Position numbers and translations under genes: made by a program
Assembly: GCF_003265705.1 (NCBI RefSeq)
Contig: NW_020312827.1
Location: 14,008,120-14,072,119, forward strand
Length of the DNA stretch: 64,000 bases
Source: Callorhinus ursinus
Taxonomy: Eukaryota > Chordata > Mammalia > Carnivora > Otariidae
Reading direction: 5' to 3'
Notes under the pieces: generated by a model
Seen by the model: the letters and a program-made list of their open reading frames with translations, nothing else
Told to the model about the DNA's origin: nothing
The model's database searches: none
In this document: positions 1 to 11,112 of the stretch, in pieces
Numbering within the stretch: position 1 is the stretch's first letter
Layout of the letters: each line of letters begins with the position of its first letter

Positions 1-232
1 GAATCTGAAAACTACGAGGGCCCAGCACTTAAATTCCTGAATCACATGGGACACAGAGTGGTTAAGCCACTGAGATTTGGGGGTTAACTATGCCTCCAGT
101 ATTACCAAACTAATTAATCCTAAACAAAGTCAGGACTTCGGTAGAATGGAGAAGATGCATTTTGCCAATTTCACCTACACATCACTGAATTCATACTGTT
201 TTATTGTAACTTATCCTAGACATTCCCAGGGG

Positions 233-305
233 CACTGACGGGTTGTCAAGTTGTCAGTTGTCAATGTCAGTTGTCAATGTCAAACCCGTCACTGACGGGT
301 TGTCA
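233..305. repeat. Short tandem and inverted repeat cluster
   Basis: A 16-bp element CACTGACGGGTTGTCA occurs at 233-248 and 290-305. Between them a 13-bp unit GTTGTCAATGTCA is repeated perfectly (257-269, 270-282). ACCCGTCA (284-291) pairs with TGACGGGT (293-300) around one base. Confidence 0.85.
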
Positions 306-473
306 GTATTCCATGGATCTGCTTACCTAGTGAAATTTGTGGGACAGCTCTCTGAATGGGCTCATAGAATACTGTTAATATCCCAACGATAAGATGCATT
401 ATTTTGACCTAAGGTTTGTATCTGCACAAGGCTTTAAACTTAGAGTGTTTTCTTTATTTTTTATACAATTTTA

Positions 474-562
474 TTTTTAAGTGATCTCTACACCCAACGT
501 GAGGCTTGAACTCACAGCCACGAGATCAAGAGTCGCACGCTCCACCGACTGAACCAGCCAGC
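474..562 (-). mobile_element. Old short tRNA-derived SINE fragment (carnivore type)
   Basis: A T-rich start is followed by CTCTACACCCAACGTGAGGC and a head resembling GAGATCAAGAGTCGCACGCT, ending ACTGAACCAGCCAG. It differs from the younger Can-SINEs here and matches the copy at 16,870. Confidence 0.65.
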
Positions 563-639
563 AGAGTGCTCTCACATGTACTATTTGGTTTTATTCTCAG
601 ACTGTCTCACTGGTTAAAGGTGGGGCCAGTTTTTGTACC

Positions 640-760
640 TTCACTTTACAGATGAGGAAACTGAGGCATGTAGAATTGGAAGAATTTGCTCAAGTTCTCT
701 CAGCTGTAGGGCTGGGAACTGGGACTCAAACACACACCTCCTGACTCTTGGACAGAGACA
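640..760 (-). mobile_element. MIR SINE fragment
   Basis: TTACAGATGAGGAAACTGAGG, the antisense of the MIR core, is followed by a decayed match through GGGACTCAAACACAC. Confidence 0.75.
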
Positions 761-1611
761 GGTGCCAAGTCAATCCTTGTACTGTCCCTACACCAGGCCT
801 GCTGCCCACTCAGCCAGCAGAGAAAGCCCGAGAGGACCTGGTTTCTGAGGAAGCAGTAGCAAGGCCCTTCTGGCCTGACCTGGGGGTTTGATGGGAGGCC
901 AGATCTCCGTCCTGTCCCAGTTCACTCCCTGCAAGGCTGGAACCTCTAGAATTCCCAGGAGGACGCTCACAAGGACACATAATTTGATAGCCCTGAAGCA
1001 ACCCCGAGCACCTGCTTGTTCCTTCCTGCAAGGACATCATGTCCCACAGGCTGCCATCAGGAGCAGGTAGCTTGTAGCCCCGTTACCCTCCCATGGCCGA
1101 GCTCTGCATCTCTGCGGCAGGTTGGTGGGAGGCAAAGGGATGACGGTGTCTCTTTGGGATGGCTTCATCTCCCCCAGAAATGAAAGGAAGAGGGGCTCAA
1201 GGTGGCCACATTTGTGCAACGGCCCGGTTTTAGCCTTTCCAGCTCCACCAGAAGAGCTTGCATTTGGCAAAAGCTTCTATCTCAAGAGTGGATTCAGGGA
1301 GACAGCACTGCCATTTGGGTGGGTGGTTGTCCTCAGAACTCTTGTCCATACACTGGAGGCTCTCAGTCCCTTGAACGGCCCCATGCTGTGACAGCAGAGT
1401 CTTGGGAAGAGATGCGTTTGCCCCGCTAAGGAGTTTGGTACTGAAGAACAAGCTGCATCCCACAGAAGCCTCATTCCCCGTACGGCTGTGCAGCGGCTGT
1501 AGTCTGCCACAGCCTTCCCCTTGAAGGTTCAAAGTTCAGCCTCCTCTCCAGAATTCCTTTCCCTCCCTAGCTTGCTCAAACTGGGTGGATTGAATTTGGA
1601 GGACATAGTTT
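761..1611. other. Unique sequence, nothing recognised
   Basis: Mixed-composition DNA with short open frames on both strands. None resembles a known protein or shows exon-like boundaries. Confidence 0.5.
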
Positions 1612-1730
1612 TCCAAAAAAAGAGAAGAAAGAAAGGAGGGATGGAGAGAGAGAGAGAGAGTGGGAAGAAGGGAGAGAGAAAGAAAGAAAAGGAAGGAAGG
1701 AAGGAAGGAGAAAGGAAAGAAAAAGGTCTT
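1612..1730. repeat. Polypurine tract (GA/GAAA/GGAA)n
   Basis: Nearly uninterrupted purines on the plus strand, including (GA)7 and (GGAA)4. The open frame through it (Lys/Glu/Arg-rich) is a composition artefact. Confidence 0.9.
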
Positions 1731-2514
1731 TGGGATCAGAAAGAAGAAAAAGAGCTAATTAGGTGGAAGGGTAGAGGGAGAATGTTCTGGCGGAGGTGGA
1801 GGAGGGTACACATACAGGCCAAAAAAATACATGGTACTTGCAGTAGTTCAGGTTGATAGTAGTTGCTATGGCAAAAGACTCCCTAAACACAACTCAAATG
1901 ATAGCAATTTCTTCATTTTTGTCATAAGAACCATCTAGAAAGAATAAGCAGGTGTTGCTCCATCAGGTCATTGAGAGACTCACGTGTCTTCCATCTTACT
2001 GCTTAGCCCTTCCCCTTGGGACACAGGGCATTATGATCCACATAATCACAGCTGGTTCATCTTGGAAATCCTATCAGCATTTCAGCCCAGAGGGGAAGAA
2101 AAGAAAGTGGTTAGCAAGCACCCTGGGAGAGAACCGAATGACAGAGCCAGACCCAGCTGCAAGGGAGGCTGGCAAAGGCAGCCTTCGGCAAGACGGCCAC
2201 ATGCTCTGACAAAAATTATATGGGAGTGGCAACAAGCTCTACTCTAAAAGGGCAGAGGAAAGAATGGGCATTGGGATACATAGTCTCTGCCACAAAGCAA
2301 AAGCACTCCCAGCACATAATTATATTGTCATCGCTCTAACAAATAGAGATGAATGAATAGAGATGAATGTCGGCTCTTGCCTTGGTTCCGTTGAAATGAC
2401 GGCAACATAAAGATCTTTTTGTAGTTTTGTAAGTTTCCTGGAAAAGTCCTTGTTGCAGCTTCTCATCTTCGCATACTGTGAATGAGGCACCGGGGAAAGA
2501 GCTCCCAAATGTTT
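1731..2514. other. Unique sequence, nothing recognised
   Basis: No repeat family or exon recognised; short open frames only. Confidence 0.45.
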
Positions 2515-2705
2515 GCACCCTCTGTGGAGTGCCGACTATGTCAGGCACTGTGATCTGTGCTTTGCATGCTTGTCTCATGCAAGCGTTGCAACAATCCATT
2601 TTACAGATGATGAAACTGAGGGAGGGAGAAATTAAGATCACATTACAGGTATCTATGATGGATTAGAACTCAGACCTGATTCCAAATTCTATCCTCTTAC
2701 CAGGG
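2515..2705 (-). mobile_element. MIR SINE
   Basis: Contains TTTTACAGATGATGAAACTG and GAACTCAGACCTGATTCCAA, antisense MIR core and flank. Confidence 0.75.
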
Positions 2706-2794
2706 ACACCATATGATTGCTCCTAGAAATTATGACTCTGATGAAAGGCACTTGTGAACTATGGCATGCCATTTGACTAAAGGAAATGAAATCA

Positions 2795-3417
2795 TGACAT
2801 TAAAGAGATATCTGCACCCCCATTCTCACTGCAGCATTATTTACCCTAGCCAAGACATGAACACAACCTATATGTCTGTCAGTGTGTGAATGGATAAAGA
2901 TGATGTGGTATATGTATAAAAGGAATATTTTATTCAGTCATAAAAAAAAGGAAATCCTGCCACTTGCAACAACGTAGATGGACTTTGAGGGCATTGTGCT
3001 CAGTGAAATCAGACAGAGAAAGACAAATACTGTACGACCTTACTTATATGTGGAACCTAAAAAAAAATTTGAGTTCCCAGAAACAGAGTGGAGTGGTAGT
3101 TGTCAGAGGTAGGGATCTGGGGCTGGGGGAAATGGGTGAAGGTGGTCAAAAGTTACAGAGTTTCAGTTACAAGGTTAATATGTTCTGAGGTTGTAATACA
3201 CAGCACTGTGACTGTGCTTAAAAATACTGTATTATATATTGAAAGCTGCTAAGAGAGTAGCTCTTAAAAGTTCTCATCACAAGAAAAAAAATTTGTAACC
3301 AAGTTAGGTGTGGTTGTTACCTAGACTTAGTGTGGTAATCATTTCACGATATATACATATACCAAATCATTATGTTGTACTCCTTAAACTAATACAATGC
3401 TTTATGTCAATTACAAG
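2795..3417 (+). mobile_element. Old L1 3' end (L1MA-like)
   Basis: Sense ORF2/3' UTR landmarks in order: CACTGCAGCATTATTTACCC, a decayed equivalent of the AATGGATAAAGA segment, TATGTGGAACCTAAAAAAA, and the 3' end CATTATGTTGTACTCCTTAA. The original reading frame is destroyed. Confidence 0.85.
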
Positions 3418-3779
3418 TGGGGGTGTGGACGGCAAATTGAGGTATGACTTGGCAGAGAACAAGGAAAAATACACTAATTCATATATCACTAGTCAGATAC
3501 TTTCTATTTTATGTCCTTAGGAATATTCTGGTTTAAACACCTTGCTTTTGCTTCTTTCCTTCCTTCCTTCCCCCGTTCATGACTAAGCCTTCTTTTTTAT
3601 CATCTAAGTGACTGGCTTACAAACTACCCTTCTTCCCGTGAACACTGGGTTATACCACATACTGGTCATTGAACACTGATTTTTTTCAAAGAGTGAGACT
3701 CCCAGCACAGATTACTTTTAATTCACTGAGGGGAATCTCACCTTTTTATTTTTAGCTGCTCAGAAGTTCTCTACTCACT
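3418..3779. other. Unique sequence
   Basis: Includes a short (CCTT)n run at about 3,557-3,570. No gene or repeat family recognised. Confidence 0.45.
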
Positions 3780-4125
3780 GGACAAACATTGACTGATCAT
3801 CTACGTTTGGTACAGTGTTAGGCACAGGCTCCGGAGATGAATACTGCCCAGACCCTGCCCTGGAGATGTTCTCAGTCTTGTGATGGAGGCACACACATAA
3901 GCCAGTGTGCAGGGGTGGCACGGGCGTGATGCAGTGGCCAAGAATACCAGAGACTGCTTGGGAGCAGCGGGTGGGTGTCGAGGACAGCAGAGGCTTCGCA
4001 GGCATGATGATGTTTAGGAGGAGTCTTGAAAGGTGAGAAAGACTCAAATATAGACAAGAGCAAGGAAGGCCTATCAGGCAGAGGGGAGAACATGCAGCAA
4101 AAGCACAGAGGTGTGGCATATAGGG
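3780..4125 (-). mobile_element. L2 LINE remnant
   Basis: Antisense L2-like text (ACTGATCATCTACGTTTGGT through GGAAGGCCTATCAGGCAGAG). A similar antisense L2-like stretch follows the L1 block at 5,036, so one L2 may have been split. Confidence 0.55.
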
Positions 4126-4229
4126 ACACCGGATTTACAACAAAAGCTTTATTTCAATTCAGTAGAGAAGTGTTGGTCTTTTCGGTGATGCTGGGTCACT
4201 GGGATGTCCATACAGGGGAAAAAATGAAT

Positions 4230-5035
4230 TTCAATCTTTACTTCCCAGCATACACAAAAATTAATTTATGGTAGGTCATAGAACTAAATGTGAAAGTAAA
4301 ATCCGTGAAGTATGTAGAAAAAAGATAGGAAAATATCTTCACGATCTTGGGATAAGCAAAGATTCCTTAAAAGACACACAAAAAAACCCACTAACTTTTA
4401 AAAACGATAAATTGAATTGAATTAAAATTTAAAACTTTGGCAAAAAACAGAACATTGGAAGAGTGAAAAGGTGAGCTGCTGGCTGGAAGATACATAACGT
4501 ATATCCAACAAAGAACTTGTATCCACACTGTATTAAGAACTCCAGAAAATCAGTAAGAAATAGACAGAGTGCCCACTTGCAATGATGGGGATGGAACTAG
4601 AGAGTACTATGCTAAGTGAAATAAGTCAGTCAGAGAAAGATCAATACCATATGATTTCACTCATATGAGGAATTCAAGAAACAAAACAGATGAACATAAG
4701 GGAAGGGAAGGAGAAATAAAATAAGACCAAAAAAAAGAGAGGGAGACAAACCGTAAGAGACTCTTAACTATAGGGAAAAAACTGAGGGTGGCTGGAGGGG
4801 CGGGGAGGGGAACTGGGTGATGGGCATTAAGGAGGGCACTTGATGGAATGAGCACTGGGTGTTATATGCAACTAACGAATCACTAAATTCTACCCCTGAA
4901 ACTAATAATACACTATATATTAACTAAATTGAATTTAAATAAAAAATTTTTAAAAAGAAATAGACAAAGTGGGCAGAAGAATTGAACAGGGACTTTGCCC
5001 CCCCCCCAAATAAAACCTCAAAATGTCCAATAAAA
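4230..5035 (+). mobile_element. Old L1 ORF2 segment split by a younger L1
   Basis: Decayed ORF2 text (AATATCTTCACGATCTTGGG ... AACAAAGAACTTGTATCCAC) stops at 4,571 and resumes at 4,955 with GGGCAGAAGAATTGAACAGG. The gap is the L1 at 4,572-4,954. Confidence 0.8.
4572..4954 (+). mobile_element. Carnivore L1 3' end, 5'-truncated, inside an older L1
   Basis: Flanked by a 17-bp TSD (AAGAAATAGACAGAGTG 4,555-4,571; one mismatch at 4,955-4,971). Landmarks: AAGTGAAATAAGTCAGTCAG, the purine-rich 3' UTR, GGGTGTTATATGCAACTAAC, and tail AATAAAAAATTTTTAAAA. Confidence 0.9.
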
Positions 5036-5360
5036 GGCTCTCCCAGACCAGTGTAAAGACCTGGGGTTTCATTTTGCATGCAGGGGGACGCCACGGCGGT
5101 GGTGGTGAAGGGAGTCTAGCAGGGCAGGCAACATGATCCAGTTTAGGCTATTCAAAGCATGGGGAAGCAGGAAGACATGTTAACACATGACTGGAAAAGT
5201 CAGCAGGGCTATGGTCATAAAAGACCTTAGAGCGGGACAGTTGAAGCCGGGATGTGATTTGCTCAGTTTCATATGCTAGAAAGATCATACTGGCCGCTGC
5301 GGAGAGTGACCTTGAAGAGAGTGGGATGGGAGGGTTACAGGTGAGTGACCATTAGAATAC
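5036..5360 (-). mobile_element. L2 LINE remnant (possible continuation)
   Basis: Weak antisense L2-like text including GCAACATGATCCAGTTTAGG and AGATCATACTGGCCGCTGCG, contiguous with the L1 block. Confidence 0.45.
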
Positions 5361-6184
5361 TTCAAACTCTTCCTCAGCGTCCACATTCTAAGCATCTCTA
5401 CATAGTTTATTCTAGAGAACCAGGAATGCTGATTTGTTGGGAGTTCTGGTTAACGGGATGCCCAATGCCAGAGAGCTCTCTCCATAGAAACCTCATGGTA
5501 AGATGACAGCGTTTCCCTCAGTTCTGTCACACAGTATTTTATGTAGAGGAAAAACCAACAGCTGCCCCTCTATGTGGACTCTTTCTTCCCCTTCCAACAA
5601 AATGGCAACCAGAGAGAAGGGCAGCAGAACTGGGAGGGTTTGGCTACTATTTCGGGTCTAGCTCAGTTTCCCAGTTCATAGTCACTCCTGTGCTGCTAAG
5701 AGGAGCTGGTTTATGGGCACATAAATAAAGCCCAGCTGTGAGAAAGGCTAAGGAAAGAAGGGTCGTTATCATAGCATCTCATTTGAATTTCATTCTTGCG
5801 TGTCCACAACTGAGGAAAATTGAGAGATTAAATTCATTGTGAGCCAAGTGGAACTTTCTTACTTGCAAAGCAAATCTATGTTCTGCTGGAACTGCTCCCT
5901 GGAAAAAAAAAATCACAGAGGACTGGGAACACACAGCCATTTTCAAATACCGTCATTACAGAGAAGACTCCTTTAGGGTTAGGCTCGGGAATGCAGTGTT
6001 ATTATTCAGACAGATGTAGTACAAATTCTTATTTTATGCTTTCCTTGGAGCTGGGGGATAGTTTTTAAACTTTGAAGAAATGTAAGTCAACCAGAATATC
6101 GCTTACCACACTCAAAACCTGTAGAAGTAAGAAAGGCAATCCCTTTCATTTGAGAAGCAGGGAGCAGTGGGGTGGTTATAAGAA
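5361..6184. other. Unique sequence, nothing recognised
   Basis: No repeat, exon or RNA gene seen. Confidence 0.45.
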
Positions 6185-6400
6185 AACAATGGAGAATTTG
6201 GAGTTGGACAGATCTGGGTTCAAATCCCCACCTCCACCACTTACCAGCTGAATGACCTTTGGACATTTACTAAACCTCTCTGAGCTTAGTTTTCTGTCTG
6301 TAAAATAGAAATAAAATGCTTATGTCTCCGGGTTTTGTCAATATTAAATGAGAAAGCACACATATAAAGCATTGACACATAGTAGGTGGTCAGTAAAGGA
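6185..6400 (+). mobile_element. MIR SINE
   Basis: Sense MIR: GGGTTCAAATCCCCACCTCC, then CACTTACCAGCTGAATGACC, then CTGTAAAATAGAAATAAAA and the AGTAGGTGGTCAGTAAA 3' end. Confidence 0.85.
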
Positions 6401-6865
6401 GAGGCATGTGACTAACATGGTATCGACATAATGCTTTCATATATGTACTTGTGTATACTCAAGACCAAAATATATTGGAGACATCAAGTAAAATAATCAG
6501 TTTGAATATCCCTCCTGGTACCAGGCCTTCAACATGGTGCTCCAAGGGCCCATCATCACAGGATGTCCCTCTGTGTTAGACCCCACACCAGGCCAGGAGG
6601 CATCCCCAGGTCTGCAAAGGAAATAATGGGTTTCCCAAGAGCTATCATTAGTATTTCAAGAAAAGAAATAGCTCTATAAACTTGCACAGACTATCTGAAA
6701 GTTCAAGAGCTGTGGCTTTTGTCTGAAATTAAGTGAACCCAGGTGTTAACTCATGTTGAGCAGAAGCTCAGATTCTTTGCCATACATGTCTTTGATGATT
6801 AAAATTGGGCAAAACAAATTATACATTTTTACTCAGGTTGTCTTCATACATTCAGATAACTATAA

Positions 6866-7202
6866 TAACAATACCATAGACGGGGTTACTTACGAACAAC
6901 AAACATTTATTTCTCATAGTTCTGGAGGCTGGGAAGTCCAAGGTCATGGTGCTGGCAGATTTCAGTGTCTGGTGAGAGCCACTTCCTAGGCAGACATCAC
7001 TTCCCTGTAATCTCACTTGACCAAAGGCACAAGGGATCTCTCTGGGGTCTCTTTTATAAGGGCACTAATCTTATATATGGGGGCTCTGCCCTCAGAACCT
7101 CATCACCTCCCAAAGACCCCAGCTTCTAATACCATCACCTCGGAGGTTGGGATATCAACAAAGGGATGTGGGGCAGGAGCCACAAATATTCAGACCATAG
7201 CA
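6866..7202 (-). mobile_element. MaLR (MLT1-class) LTR
   Basis: Antisense LTR: CATTTATTTCTCATAGTTCT, GAGGCTGGGAAGTCCAAGGT and the terminal ATTCAGACCATAGCA. Internal TAT/ATA drift shows age. Confidence 0.8.
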
Positions 7203-7420
7203 CGGGTGGAATCTTCCTTATGGAATCCAGAGGTCAGCTGGGGGCTCTGAGATCTGGGGAAACCTGCCTCACATCTCTCAATTCCATAGTTAGAGGAAGT
7301 CCAAAGCCTTCATCAGGCATCTGCAGACCTCTGGGGATTTGGTTCTATAGTGACCTTACCCACTGGCTCCCATGCTGGTTCCCCTTTGACTCCACTTCGG
7401 TCTGAGCTTTGTCACCATTT

Positions 7421-7451
7421 ACACACACACACACACACGCACGCACACACA
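7421..7451. repeat. (AC)n microsatellite
   Basis: About 15 AC dinucleotides with two CG interruptions. Confidence 0.95.
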
Positions 7452-7910
7452 GTCCACTCACACCATGCACTTGTGGGTTTAACTAACTTTGCTGAGGTTT
7501 GGGAGTCACAAGGATGGAGGTGTCACTGGCCAGGACCCCTCCTCTTACTGACTTCACATTAAAAAAAAACTCCCTTTCTTCTCTGTCTCCCTTTTCCCTT
7601 CTTCCTTTCTCATTTCTTGCTTTGTCTCAGCAAAGCAGTCCAGCCGACAGCTTTTGTAGCTAGAGCATTGTGTCTCTTCTCCCTCTGCACAATATGGCTG
7701 TCTTTCTCCAGTGAATGGCAAGGAAGAAAAATTTCCCCCACCTTATTAAACTTACTGTATATTTCTTTGAGGAAAAAATCATTCAAAAAAGGGGAGTCTT
7801 TACTAACAGAGGTATAAGAACCATTAATCTAGGGCAGTCGTTCTCAAAGTGTGGTCCCTGGACTAGGGGCAAAGGCATCCCCTGGGAACTTGTTAGAAAC
7901 ACAGATTCTC

Positions 7911-8121
7911 GGGACACCTGGGTGGCTCAGTTGGTTAAGCGTCTGGCTTTGGCTCAGGTCATGATCCCAGGGTGCTGGGATTGAGTCCTACATTGGGATC
8001 CTTGCTCAGTGGGGAGCCTGCTTTTCCCTCTGCCTGCCGCTCCCCCTGCTTGTGCTCTCTCTTTCTCTTTCTCTCTGACAAATAAACAAATCAAATCTTT
8101 TAAAAAAACATTCCCACCAAA

Positions 8122-8186
<65 letters not shown>
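7911..8186 (+). mobile_element. Can-SINE with expanded (AAAG)n tail
   Basis: tRNA-Lys-derived carnivore SINE: an RNA polymerase III A/B-box head (ACCTGGGTGGCTCAGTTGG, GGGATTGAGTCC), a CT-rich stretch and an A-rich tail. TSD ACAGATTCTC at 7,901-7,910 and 8,191-8,200. The tail has expanded into about 17 AAAG units (8,121-8,190). It sits inside the MER5 copy. Confidence 0.93.
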
Positions 8187-8189
<3 letters not shown>

Positions 8190-8190
8190 A
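8121..8190. repeat. (AAAG)n microsatellite
   Basis: A pure tetranucleotide run of about 70 bp derived from the SINE tail, probably length-polymorphic. Lys/Glu/Arg-rich open frames across it are artefacts. Confidence 0.97.
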
Positions 8191-8318
8191 ACAGATTCTC
8201 AGGCCTCACCCCAAAACCACAGAAACAGAAACTCCGGGGGTGGGATCCAGCAATTTGTTTTCACAAGCCCTCCAGGTAACTCAGATGTGTACTAAAGTTT
8301 GAGAAGCATTGAAGGGGG

Positions 8319-10654
8319 GACTTTGGCTGTAACTAGGTGGGGGTTCCAAACGGAATGCCCACAGAGACCAGGCAGTAGTACCAAGGGTAATAAACAGAAG
8401 GGATTGTGATCAAGACATGAGTGAGCTGTGGCTGGTTTTTGCTACGTGAAAAGGAAGATCCAGGAGGGTCAGCTTTTCTAAATCTTCAAGAAAGGACAGA
8501 AATGTGAATTTTTATGTGCAACCTGCATCTGTTTAAATGTTAGTAACCAATCCGTGCGTGTATCCTTCTCGGTTAATATAGAGGCTTGCGGATGCTGCCC
8601 ACATCATCTCCCCGTTTAGATTGAGAACCACTGGTTTCCAAGCCCTGCTCCTCAGTCTGCTGCCCCCTGTTCAATTTGGAAAGCACAATTAGGAACACAG
8701 AAGAAAAAAAAAAAACAACCCGAAGACATTCATTGACCATGGATTCTGTGCCAAACCTTAAAATGGGTTTTTAAGTGAAGGCAGTGCTGTGGAGTATGGA
8801 GCTCGTAAGGTGGCAGGGAAATGGCACTTGAACTAACAGCAGAGACTGTTTCTGGGCAGCCTTTTTATTGTCATCTATATTTTCTCAGGAAGTCACCAGG
8901 GAAGCCGTTTTGTTTCCTGAATCCTGGTGAAAGCCGGGCCTATAGAATATATGCAGAGCTCTGCTGTTGCCATAGCAACCATTAATCTCCTAATTCCTTT
9001 TCTTTTCTAAAAATAAAGTGCCCTTTCTCCAAGTGTCTATTTCCGCTTTTTATTTAAATCTCACCTTCTGCAGAAGCCCCATCTCTGTTTGACCCAAAGG
9101 GTACTTTGGGCTCGCTTTGGAAGAGACGGTGGCAACACACGCTCTGGGCCCACGTGCTAATGGAGAGGGCTAATCAGAGCTGCAGACTCAGGGCCATAAA
9201 ACAACCCCGGTGATTTCTCAGGGAGGGGTTCACGGTCACCTTCCTACAGCACAGGCGCCACCTATGTTTCTCCAGCCCATTATTCCATCTGCTGATTCCG
9301 AAGAACTGTATTTCCACCACACAAAGAAGAGTCAGAGAGACGAAGAGCCAGGTGGAGGGTCCACAGCCAAAACCCCTGATGCAGGACGGAGCCTTGCACC
9401 CTCACTCCAGAGCTGTAACTAAGCAATTCCCCCTCCCTGTTTCCTTGTCCTTGTCATGTGCTTTCCTTGGCCTGCAGAGCGGTCTTAAGGATCCAAGGAA
9501 AGGAAATGTAGAGTATTGGCCAAAATTCTGCAGCCTGTGTACATCAAAGACCAGGCCACTGACGGATTGCCTGGGACTTCTGACCTGAAAGGGAAATGGT
9601 CTATGGACTGTCCTTTTGGAGGCCGCTTGCCATGTTGAGATGCTACAAAGATGGGTCTTGTCATGAGATAAGATGAAAAAATGTGCCCACAGTGAAATAA
9701 GACACATGGGTGTGAGCCCGGCCTTCTTCCCAAACTAGCCCACACTCACCTGTCCAAGCAAGTGAGTGGAAGGCATTCATAAGGTCACAGAGGCATCCCT
9801 GGCTTTCGGGAGAATGTGCGCTTGGAGCCATCCACACTCCTCCTTCTCCATCCATCCCGTGGCCAGCCTGGTCCTTGAGGATCCCAGCTTGTCTGTTAAC
9901 TCTGTGGTGGTGAAAAAAGCATGTTCCTCCCTGCCAAACTAAGTGGCCAAGGCAGAAATGGGAAATGTGACTTTGGCTCATTTACACCATAAACAGCTTG
10001 TGTTTGAAACACAACGTGTCTAATGGGAGTCTTAAGGTTTGCCTGTTATAGATAATTGAGAGTTAGGTGAAGTCATTATTTTCTTTCTCTTCCTCTTGGA
10101 ATTCTAAGAGCTAGTTTTATCCGACAATCTATCCTACTGTAATGTTGTTACTTGGATGTGGATGGTTGTCCTTTGGCACTGCCAGGGTGGAGCCTGAGCT
10201 GTGGGGTGTCTTTACGGAGGGAATGTCACCTGCCGTGACCCCAACTGCGCACTGTGGCTGGGGATCAAGCTGGAGGTGATGGGTCAGCCACGGGTGCCTG
10301 AAAACAGACAATCAAGAATTAGTCCTCTGAGAAGTTCAGGGCAATCCGTGGCATCTTGGACCGTATCTCCAAACGGACAAGTTGCTCAACCAAAATAGGT
10401 GTTGGAGGCCCTGGCCAGTCCTCCCATGAGGAGAAGAGAGTCCAGGGGCGGGGACTGCACTGCAGGAGGGGGAGGACCCCAGCACAGAATGCAAGAAGGT
10501 GCCTCACTCTGACCACTTCCCCGGAAGTCTCATGATCTCACCCGTAAAGACTCAGTCACTTACTCCTCAGACTGACCTTGGCTTTCCCAATGCCTTTTCT
10601 AAGGTCTCATCCCAGGCTTGATCATCTTCATGTTAATACTTGATATTAAAAACA
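8319..10654. other. Long stretch of unique intergenic DNA
   Basis: 2.3 kb with no repeat family or exon recognised. It includes the X-box palindrome at 8,966 and a TAAT-rich run after it (8,980-9,060). Open frames of up to 106 codons overlap on both strands and look random. Confidence 0.5.
8966..8979. promoter_or_regulatory. Candidate RFX X-box palindrome
   Basis: GTTGCCATAGCAAC has the two RFX half-sites GTTGC and GCAAC spaced as in the X-box consensus GTTNCCATGGNAAC, with one central deviation. Function is inferred from the motif only. Confidence 0.4.
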
Positions 10655-11112
10655 CTTGTCCTTTCATAGCGGCATTATTCCCAACAGCCAAAATGTAAAA
10701 CGATCCAAGTGCCCATCGGCAGAGAAAAGGATAAGCAAAAGGTGCTACATACATACAACGGGGATGCTGTTCAGCCTTCACAAGGAAAGAAACTCTGGCA
10801 CAGGCTACCGCATGGATGAGCCTCAAGGGCGTGATGCTAAGTGAAAGAAGCCAGTCACCAAAAGATGGATAGTATATGATTCCACTTATGTGAGGAACAG
10901 AAGTAGAATGATGGTTTCCAGGGGCTGCAGAGCAAAGAGGAGTGGGGAGTTGTTCTTCAGTGGGTGTGGAGTTACCGTTCTGCAAGATCAAAAGAGCTCT
11001 AGAGATGGGTTACACAACGGTGCAAAGCCACGAACACTACTGAACTGTATGCTCAAACATGATTGGGATGGCAAATTTTATGTTATGTGTATATTACCAC
11101 AATAAAAACAAA
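10655..11112 (+). mobile_element. Old L1 3' end
   Basis: ATTCCCAACAGCCAAAATGT, GCTAAGTGAAAGAAGCCAGT, TATGATTCCACTTATGTGAG and the A-rich end after TATTACCACAATAAAAAC. Confidence 0.85.

Larger units (their letters stand above)
7828..8318. mobile_element. MER5-type hAT element split by a Can-SINE
   Basis: The left terminus GCAGTCGTTCTCAAAGTGTG and right terminus TAAAGTTTGAGAAGCATTG are inverted. The body reads GTGGTCCCTGGACTAGGGGC and resumes after the SINE at AGGCCTCACC. Confidence 0.85.

Noticed and set aside
1230..1532. 100-codon minus-strand frame
   Set aside because: Overlapped by frames on both strands with no homology; composition gives no coding signal.
8009..8302. 97-codon Lys/Glu-rich frame
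   Set aside because: It runs through a Can-SINE and its (AAAG)n tail; the peptide is a microsatellite translation.
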